From Actinomycetota bacterium (GTDB lineage: Bacteria; Actinomycetota; Acidimicrobiia; Acidimicrobiales; Microtrichaceae): a stretch of DNA of 14,164 nucleotides. Shown piece after piece: positions 1 through 4,809 of the stretch. A program made the translations under genes and the position numbers. Where the stretch lies: assembly GCA_009700815.1 (NCBI GenBank), contig WLLG01000025.1, positions 1 through 14,164 of the forward strand, in the 5' to 3' direction. Position 1 is the stretch's first letter, and every line of letters starts with the position of its first letter. The notes under the pieces are model-generated. The model ran no database searches. It was not told where the DNA came from and saw nothing but the letters and a program-made list of their open reading frames with translations.

Positions 1-1
1 A

Positions 2-553
2 GAGCGCCTTGGTTTGTTCGACGAAGCCACTGCTCAAGTTGGCGCGATGATTTCTCAGGTCACCAAGCGCCGCGATGAGTTGCTCCTTGATGGCAATTCG
101 GCACTCAGGCTGGCTCAGCGCATCGGTCGAACGCTGCCGATTGTGTATGGGGGTGGAACTGTTGGAGAAGTAGCAGCCTGGCGCTGGAAGGGGCAGTTCA
201 ACGAGAACCCAAAGGTGGCCTCGTTTGCGAACCGCATTCCCGAACTCACGCACAACGAAATCTGCGGATGGGCTCAGCACGGTGACGTCACCCGCCAGGT
301 CTTTTCAATGCTGCTGCTGCGACACGATTTTGAACACCCCCAAGTTCAGCAGCGCTTTGACTTGGTGGCCGAGATCTGTGAGGAAATTGTCTCGGGTGTG
401 TACTCGGTTTCTGCTCAGGGCGAGGGCCGCTTGGCTCAACTCTTTGACCTGATGATCTTCGGTGATCTCGTCTCGCTGCATATGGCTGCTCGCGAGGGAG
501 TCGATCCCGGGCCTGTGCCGGCCTTGGACGAGATCAGAACCCGCCTCCGCTAA
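2..553 (+). CDS. Bifunctional phosphoglucose/phosphomannose isomerase, C-terminal part (5' end outside window)
   Basis: The reading frame is already open at the left edge (codon at 2-4 is GAG), so these 183 residues are the C-terminal half of a longer protein that stops at TAA 551-553. The visible stretch reads GRTLPIVYGGGTVGEVAAWR, then NENPK, then PELTHNEICGW. This pattern is typical of the second SIS domain and C-terminal domain of the bacterial bifunctional glucose-6-phosphate/mannose-6-phosphate isomerase. By family knowledge this cytosolic enzyme interconverts fructose-6-P with glucose-6-P and mannose-6-P, feeding glycolysis and mannose-containing cell-wall precursors. The Glu and His in PELTHNE belong to the conserved active-site segment of the family. 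In Actinobacteria such genes often sit near phosphomannomutase and upstream of ahcY, which fits the neighbour here. The gene converges on the lipoprotein gene, with a palindrome between them. The internal TTG at 14 is not a real start. Confidence 0.85.
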   Translation, partial: ERLGLFDEATAQVGAMISQVTKRRDELLLDGNSALRLAQRIGRTLPIVYGGGTVGEVAAWRWKGQFNENPKVASFANRIPELTHNEICGWAQHGDVTRQVFSMLLLRHDFEHPQVQQRFDLVAEICEEIVSGVYSVSAQGEGRLAQLFDLMIFGDLVSLHMAAREGVDPGPVPALDEIRTRLR

Positions 554-575
554 CCCGAAGCCTCCGCCTGCGCCT

Positions 576-640
576 GCGCAAACCACCACGCAGGCGCAAA
601 CCCCCACGCAGGCGCAAACCCCCACGCGCCCCCCCCCAAA
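576..640. repeat. 18-bp tandem repeat (3 copies) and poly-C tract
   Basis: Three consecutive 18-bp units occupy 576-593, 594-611 and 612-629. The shared core is GCGCAAACCMCCACGC. The second unit differs from the first at one base, and the third diverges in its last bases. A run of cytosines follows at about 629-637. On the plus strand the tract is strongly C-rich. It lies after the isomerase stop codon and ends 7 bp before the palindrome at 647. A frame read through it gives TQAQTP repeats, but that frame overlaps the real isomerase gene and has no good start, so I treat the tract as non-coding. Confidence 0.75.
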
Positions 641-646
641 CGCGCT

Positions 647-689
647 TTGGCGCCGGTTAGCTACGGATTCCGTAGCTAACCGGCGCCAA
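647..689. repeat. Perfect 21-bp palindrome (copy 1), possible bidirectional terminator
   Basis: Arms 647-667 and 669-689 are exact reverse complements separated by a single T (668). The arm begins TTGGCGCC and ends ACGGA. It lies 94 bp after the isomerase stop and 30 bp from the lipoprotein stop, between converging genes, so it could terminate both. There is no T-run beside it. The same arm, with two paired changes, recurs at 1464-1506. That makes it one member of a dispersed family rather than a local terminator only. Confidence 0.85.
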
Positions 690-719
690 TGTAGAAAGCG
701 GCTGGTGGTGAAGCCGAAT

Positions 720-1382
720 TCAGCTTGGGCAACCGTCCTCAAGGATGATTGGCGGCAATCCGGCGCTAGCTGAGCCACATGGGTCGGTGCTAAAGGCGTA
801 CCACTTGCCATTCTTGGACTCAAGGATGAACTTGGTGCTGCCATCGCTCAAGGTTCCAGCGGCGTAACCCCCAGAACAAACGTAGCTTCCGATTGTTTCA
901 CCTTCGGCGGGCAGAGCAGTCAGAAGTGCTGTGGCAGTGCAGGGAGCGCTTCCGCCTGTTGCCGCAGTGGTTGTGGTCGCAGAAGTCGTGGTGGTGGTTG
1001 ATGCCACGCAGACAGTCTTGCCCTCGGCGGCGGCCTTCTTGAGCGCAGCGTCGGTGGCTGGGCCGTATTGTCCGTCAGCTTTGATGCCATCAGCGGTTTG
1101 AAAAGCCAGAATCGCAGCATCCGTGCGAGGGCCGAATTTGCCGTCAACTGCTCCAGGATGGCAACCCACGGCATTCAGATCCTGTTGAACTTCTTTGTCG
1201 AACCGCACAGTTTCAGCGGCTTTCGCAGCTGCTTCGGCAGCAGCATCGACCGTTGTGGTTGTTTCCACTGTTGTAGTCGTTGTAGTGGTCGTGTCAGCAG
1301 ACTCTTTTGATGAGCATGCAACGGCGCTCAGCATCAGGGCAGCGATGGCCAGTGCAACTAGGGGGGATTTCTTCATAGTCAA
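720..1382 (-). CDS. Lipoprotein with peptidoglycan-binding (PG_binding_1-like) domain
   Basis: The protein has 220 residues. It opens with a basic N-terminus (MTMKK), a hydrophobic segment, and a lipobox-like ending SAVAC with the lipidated Cys at residue 23. A Thr-rich linker (31-44) and an Ala-rich helix lead to residues about 64-115. This region matches the peptidoglycan-binding fold: QQDLNAVG, then VDGKFGPRTDAAILAFQ, then DGQYGPATDAAL. A second Thr-rich linker (about 129-140) joins a C-terminal domain with three cysteines (SYVCSGGYAAG, KFILESKNGKWYA, DPCG) that I do not recognise. It is probably exported, lipid-anchored and in contact with the cell wall. Start choice: GGAG lies 6 nt before a TTG (1382) but 12 nt before the ATG at 1376, so TTG is preferred and ATG remains possible. 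Related palindromes flank the gene on both sides. The function beyond wall binding is unknown. Confidence 0.82.
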   Translation of the reverse strand: MTMKKSPLVALAIAALMLSAVACSSKESADTTTTTTTTVETTTTVDAAAEAAAKAAETVRFDKEVQQDLNAVGCHPGAVDGKFGPRTDAAILAFQTADGIKADGQYGPATDAALKKAAAEGKTVCVASTTTTTSATTTTAATGGSAPCTATALLTALPAEGETIGSYVCSGGYAAGTLSDGSTKFILESKNGKWYAFSTDPCGSASAGLPPIILEDGCPS

Positions 1383-1461
1383 GGTGTACTCCGTCTTGTT
1401 GTGAACTTGATTGACATGGAGTTTTGCACCCGGAGCACAGCAATTCGGTGACCCCAGCGAT

Positions 1462-1508
1462 CATTGGCGCCGGTAAGCGACGGAATCCGTCGCTTACCGG
1501 CGCCAATG
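1462..1508. repeat. Perfect 23-bp palindrome (copy 2)
   Basis: Arms 1462-1484 and 1486-1508 are exact reverse complements around a single A (1485). Its inner 21 bp equal those of the copy at 647-689 except at arm positions 12 and 16 (1475 A, 1479 G), and the opposing positions (1495 T, 1491 C) changed to match. This copy sits between divergently transcribed genes, upstream of both. A simple terminator role therefore does not explain it. Confidence 0.87.
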
Positions 1509-1551
1509 GCCGGGTGGGTCGGCCGGGTCGGTCGGCCGGGTGGGCTGGGGG
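1509..1551. repeat. G-rich tract with short repeats, part of a 322-bp intergenic region
   Basis: Directly after the second palindrome the plus strand carries six runs of three or more G, starting at about 1512, 1516, 1525, 1538, 1542 and 1547. They are embedded in repeats of GGCCGGGT and TCGG. The spacing could allow a G-quadruplex. The rest of the 1383-1704 gap holds the ribosome binding sites of the two flanking genes. I see no clear promoter hexamers or riboswitch in it. Confidence 0.55.
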
Positions 1552-1704
1552 AACTAGGACCGGCGGCAGGGGACGCACTACGATGTAGGTCTTGCCATGG
1601 CTGCATGTACCAGGAGTCAGACGACCCCAGCCTGAAGCATCTACCCGCTTCGATGAGCGCGCCCATTTCACAGACTTGGACTATGCGCGCAGAAGGAAAG
1701 AAAA

Positions 1705-3156
1705 ATGAGTTTCACTGATTTCAAAGTTGCAGACCTGTCTCTCGCCTCGTTGGGCCGCAAGCAGATGGACCTAGCCGAGGTAGAGATGCCTGGCTTGATG
1801 GCCATTCGAGCCGAGTACTCCGACGCTCAACCTCTAGCTGGCGCGCGGATCACCGGCTCCTTGCATATGACGGTTCAAACCGCTGTCCTCATCGAGACCC
1901 TGACTGCGCTCGGCGCCGAGGTCCGTTGGTGTAGCTGCAACATATTCTCAACTCAAGACGAGGCCGCAGCGGCAGTGGTGCTCGGCCCGCAGGGAAGCAT
2001 TGACAACCCTCAGGGTGTGCCCGTGTTCGCATGGAAGGGTGAGACTCTCGAGGAATACTGGTGGTGTACGGAGCAGGTGCTCAACTGGCCAGCGGACGCA
2101 GAGGGCCACACCGGACCAAACATGATTCTTGACGATGGTGGCGACGCCACGCTCTTGGTGCACAAGGGGACAGAGTATGAAGCAGCGGGAGAAGTTCCTG
2201 CAGATTCCGATTCTGACTCAGATGAATGGAAGGTTGTCCTTGACACCCTTCGCCGCACATTGACCGAGGATGCTTCTCGCTGGACCAAGATCGGTGCAGG
2301 CATCAAGGGTGTCACTGAGGAAACCACCACTGGTGTGCATCGCCTCTACCAAATGTTTGAGGCTGGGCAGTTGCTGTTCCCCGCTATCAATGTCAATGAC
2401 TCAACCACGAAGTCAAAGTTTGACAATCTCTATGGCTGCCGTCACTCACTCGTGGACGGAATCAACCGTGCCACGGACGTCATGATCGGTGGAAAGACTT
2501 GCGTAGTCGCCGGATTCGGCGACGTGGGCAAGGGGTCCGCTCAGTCATTGCGCGGCCAAGGTGCCCGTGTAGTGGTGACCGAGATTGATCCGATCTGTGC
2601 TTTGCAGGCGGCGATGGAGGGTTACCAGGTAGTGCGCCTCGAAGATGTGCTCAGTACTGCCGACATCTTCATTACCACGACTGGCAACAAAGACATCATT
2701 ACTGCAGAGCATATGAACGCCATGAAGCACAACGCGATTGTGGGCAACATTGGTCACTTCGACAATGAGATCGATATGGCCGGCGTGTTCCGTCAGAGCG
2801 ATATTCAGCGAGTGACGATCAAGCCTCAGGTAGATGAGTTCGTCTTCCCAGACGGTCACTCAGTGATCGTTCTGGCCGAGGGGCGTTTGCTGAACTTGGG
2901 TTGCGCCACTGGCCACCCCAGCTTTGTGATGAGTTGTTCGTTCTCGAATCAGGTCCTCGCCCAGATTGAGCTCTTCACCAAGACTGCAGACTACGAACTC
3001 GGCGTCTGGGTCCTTCCAAAGCAGCTTGACGAGATGGTTGCCCGCTTCCACCTCGATGCACTCGGAGTGCGACTCACCACGCTCACCCAAGAGCAGTCCG
3101 ACTACCTCGGTATTCCCGTTGAAGGCCCGTATAAGCCAAGTCACTACAAGTACTAA
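1705..3156 (+). CDS. ahcY: Adenosylhomocysteinase (S-adenosyl-L-homocysteine hydrolase)
   Basis: This cytosolic NAD-dependent enzyme splits S-adenosylhomocysteine into homocysteine and adenosine. That removes the inhibitory product of SAM-dependent methylation. The 483-residue length is normal for bacterial members, which carry an extra insertion relative to animal enzymes. The insertion here is around residues 155-195 and includes an acidic SDSDSD run. Visible hallmarks are GSLHMTVQTAVLIETL (about 51-66), EETTTGVHRL (205-214), PAINVNDSTTKSKFDN (about 226-241), the NAD-binding loop GFGDVGKG (270-277), GNIGHFDNEIDM, and the C-terminal KPSHYKY tail that reaches into the neighbouring subunit. 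The ATG at 1705 follows AGAAGGA (1691-1697) at 7-nt spacing. The gene ends in a strong hairpin 8 bp after its stop. In mycobacteria the homologue also lies between mannose-metabolism genes and comF/secA. I saw no SAH riboswitch upstream. Confidence 0.97.
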   Translation: MSFTDFKVADLSLASLGRKQMDLAEVEMPGLMAIRAEYSDAQPLAGARITGSLHMTVQTAVLIETLTALGAEVRWCSCNIFSTQDEAAAAVVLGPQGSIDNPQGVPVFAWKGETLEEYWWCTEQVLNWPADAEGHTGPNMILDDGGDATLLVHKGTEYEAAGEVPADSDSDSDEWKVVLDTLRRTLTEDASRWTKIGAGIKGVTEETTTGVHRLYQMFEAGQLLFPAINVNDSTTKSKFDNLYGCRHSLVDGINRATDVMIGGKTCVVAGFGDVGKGSAQSLRGQGARVVVTEIDPICALQAAMEGYQVVRLEDVLSTADIFITTTGNKDIITAEHMNAMKHNAIVGNIGHFDNEIDMAGVFRQSDIQRVTIKPQVDEFVFPDGHSVIVLAEGRLLNLGCATGHPSFVMSCSFSNQVLAQIELFTKTADYELGVWVLPKQLDEMVARFHLDALGVRLTTLTQEQSDYLGIPVEGPYKPSHYKY

Positions 3157-3164
3157 AACTTAGA

Positions 3165-3193
3165 CACGGCGCGGGCCTTCTGCCCGCGCCGTG
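3165..3193 (+). terminator. Hairpin terminator after ahcY
   Basis: A perfect 12-bp GC-rich stem (3165-3176 with 3182-3193) closes a 5-nt loop, starting 8 bp after the ahcY stop. No T-run follows, which is common for actinobacterial terminators. The next gene starts only 20 bp further on, so the hairpin probably separates ahcY from the SDR gene or dampens read-through. Confidence 0.75.
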
Positions 3194-3213
3194 CATTGAA
3201 TAAAGGGGTCCCC

Positions 3214-4062
3214 ATGGAACAGTTTGAGGGCAAAGTCGCTGTCGTCACCGGTGCAGCTAGTGGCATTGGAAAAGCCTTAGCTACTGCATTTGCGGACGTT
3301 GGTATGAAGATCGTTCTTGCTGACGTTGAAGCAGCAGCGCTTGAAGTTGCTGCTGAAGAACTTCGCAGCAGCGGAGCCGATGTGTTTGCTGTGACTGCCG
3401 ATGTTGCACAGGCGGCCGATGTGGACCGAATCGGTGCTGCAGCGATGGACGTGTTCGGGGCACTGCATGTGGCCTGCAATAACGCTGGCGTGTCTGGTGG
3501 CGGGCTCTCTTGGGAGATTGATCTAGAGACCTGGCGCTGGATTCTCGATGTAGATCTGTGGGGAGTTATCCATGGAGTTCACACGTTTACACCACTGATC
3601 ATCGCAAGTGGCGGTGGTCATATTGTCAATACGGCATCCATGGCAGGGCTGACCTCGAATCCAGGAATGGGCCCCTACAACGTGGCTAAACACGGAGTAG
3701 TCACGTTGTCTGAGACGCTCTCGGTCGAGTTGCAGATGACGCATCCAGAGGTTGGAGTGAGCGTGCTCTGCCCCGGATGGGTGCGAACCAGAATCAATGA
3801 GTCAGAGCGGAATCGCCCTGACCTAGTTGGTGTGGAAGAAGTCGAAGAGACTGACGCTGGTCTGCTGGCTATGAAAGAGATGGTGAACACTTGGATTGCC
3901 GAGGGTTTGCAGCCGGCACACGTGGCATCACTTGTCATCGAGGCGATGCGAGAGAACCGTTTCTACGTACTCACTCATCCAGAGTGGCAAGGCATGATTT
4001 CGGATCGAATCGATCGCATGCTCTCGGGTGCGAACCCATGGGCGAATCTCCCTGGCAACTAG
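3214..4062 (+). CDS. SDR family oxidoreductase (classical type)
   Basis: The protein has 282 residues and a Rossmann fold. It shows the cofactor loop TGAASGIG (12-19), NNAG (89-92), and the catalytic Ser142, Tyr155 and Lys159 in the NTASMAG...YNVAKH region, followed by CPGWVRT. Asp38 at the end of the second strand (IVLADVE) suggests a preference for NAD(H) over NADP(H), by family rule. The fourth catalytic-tetrad position is usually Asn and here appears as Asp114 (DVDLWG). This variant is seen in other SDRs and does not by itself imply inactivity. The substrate cannot be told from sequence. The ATG at 3214 is chosen because AAAGGGG (3202-3208) lies 5 nt upstream; a TTG at 3196 is less likely. 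The gene follows the ahcY hairpin and converges on comF with only 27 bp between the stops and no evident hairpin there. Confidence 0.9.
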   Translation: MEQFEGKVAVVTGAASGIGKALATAFADVGMKIVLADVEAAALEVAAEELRSSGADVFAVTADVAQAADVDRIGAAAMDVFGALHVACNNAGVSGGGLSWEIDLETWRWILDVDLWGVIHGVHTFTPLIIASGGGHIVNTASMAGLTSNPGMGPYNVAKHGVVTLSETLSVELQMTHPEVGVSVLCPGWVRTRINESERNRPDLVGVEEVEETDAGLLAMKEMVNTWIAEGLQPAHVASLVIEAMRENRFYVLTHPEWQGMISDRIDRMLSGANPWANLPGN

Positions 4063-4089
4063 CCCGCAACTCCCCTTGCCGCTAACCCA

Positions 4090-4689
4090 CTAGAGGGTGA
4101 CGGCGAGTGTCAGGCCATGAACCGAGCCCGTACCTGATTCGATGAGGGTGTCGGCTGCAGCACACAGCGTGGCCCCCGTGGTCCGAACATCATCCACGAG
4201 TAGCACACGTTGTGGAGAGCGGCCCGTGGCTAGAAACTGTGGGCCAAGGAGTCGCTCTGCCCGGCTGTGCCCGGTCTGTGCTTGACCAGCGACTCTTCGC
4301 AGCAGTTTGCATGCCCGAAGGCCGAGCGCAGCTGCCACAGCACGAGCAAGAAGTTCAGATTGATCAAAGCCACGCTTTGCCTTGCGTTTGGCCGAGGTGG
4401 GGGCCCAAGTCACTGTCAGAGCGGGTTGCTCGAGCGTCTCGACGCCCTCAATGAGTTGTGACATGGCAAACCCAAGTACTCCCACGGCATCTCGGTGATT
4501 ATAGAACTTGAGGGCTGCTACAAGTTCTTTGGTTGCCCCGCTGTAACTGAGGAGCGAAGAACAGGTCTCAAACCCCGGTGGTGCTGCCATCTCTGGGGCC
4601 GCAACGAGAGTGGTGATGCAAGCAGCACAAAGCCCGGTGCCTTCACTGTGACACAGCACGCAGCGGCGGGGGAGCAGGAATGACAGCAT
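4090..4689 (-). CDS. comF: ComF family protein (phosphoribosyltransferase-like)
   Basis: The protein has 199 residues, slightly short for the family. The N-terminus has a zinc-ribbon pattern of two CxxC pairs (Cys10, 13, 21, 24). The middle contains KRGFDQSELLARAVA (about 105-119), the family signature, followed by QTGHSRAERL. Residues 162-174 (VLLVDDVRTTGAT) form the PRPP-binding loop of a type I phosphoribosyltransferase. ComFC homologues support DNA uptake in naturally competent bacteria. In Actinobacteria the gene is widespread without proven competence, so its role here is uncertain. It is transcribed divergently from secA, as a single gene with its own promoter. The ATG at 4689 has only a weak GGTGG-like ribosome site. 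In mycobacteria hpf lies between comF and secA, but here there is only about 117 bp of non-coding sequence. Confidence 0.9.
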   Translation of the reverse strand: MLSFLLPRRCVLCHSEGTGLCAACITTLVAAPEMAAPPGFETCSSLLSYSGATKELVAALKFYNHRDAVGVLGFAMSQLIEGVETLEQPALTVTWAPTSAKRKAKRGFDQSELLARAVAAALGLRACKLLRRVAGQAQTGHSRAERLLGPQFLATGRSPQRVLLVDDVRTTGATLCAAADTLIESGTGSVHGLTLAVTL

Positions 4690-4702
4690 CCGGCCACCAT
4701 AA

Positions 4703-4714
4703 AGTCTGCAGACT
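4703..4714. promoter_or_regulatory. 12-bp perfect palindrome in the comF-secA divergent region
   Basis: AGTCTGCAGACT is its own reverse complement. It lies 14 bp upstream of the comF start and about 90 bp upstream of the secA start, a plausible place for an operator acting on comF. No flanking half-site repeats extend it, so chance is possible. Confidence 0.25.
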
Positions 4715-4792
4715 CGTAGGGTGGTTAGGTAAACGGGGTTGTCTTCCCCGGTGGCTTCTTAGGTCGGGTGCAGGTCCCGCCCCGGCCACCGG

Positions 4793-4809
4793 TAGTATCT
4801 GACCCCGTG
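4793..4809 (+). promoter_or_regulatory. Candidate -10 element for leaderless secA transcription
   Basis: TAGTAT (4793-4798) fits the actinobacterial TANNNT -10 pattern and stands 8 nt before the GTG at 4807. No Shine-Dalgarno sequence precedes that GTG. Transcription starting at or next to the GTG would give a leaderless mRNA, which is common in Actinobacteria. I see no clear -35 box. Confidence 0.35.

Noticed and set aside
576..629. CRISPR array
   Set aside because: Units are 18 bp and directly abutting, without unique spacers or nearby cas genes.
462..773. Plus-strand frame of 103 codons with TQAQTP repeats
   Set aside because: It overlaps the end of the isomerase gene in another frame, has no ribosome site and runs through the tandem repeat and the palindrome. 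The repeats are a by-product of the 18-bp DNA repeat.
1294..1671. 125-codon minus-strand frame across the lipoprotein start, palindrome and G-rich tract
   Set aside because: Arg/Pro/Ser-rich low-complexity translation of GC-rich repeats that overlaps the real lipoprotein start.
1552..1704. SAH or SAM riboswitch upstream of ahcY
   Set aside because: I could not find the conserved core or a stem set matching known SAH or SAM classes. Only a ribosome site and a short GCGCGC complementarity are seen.
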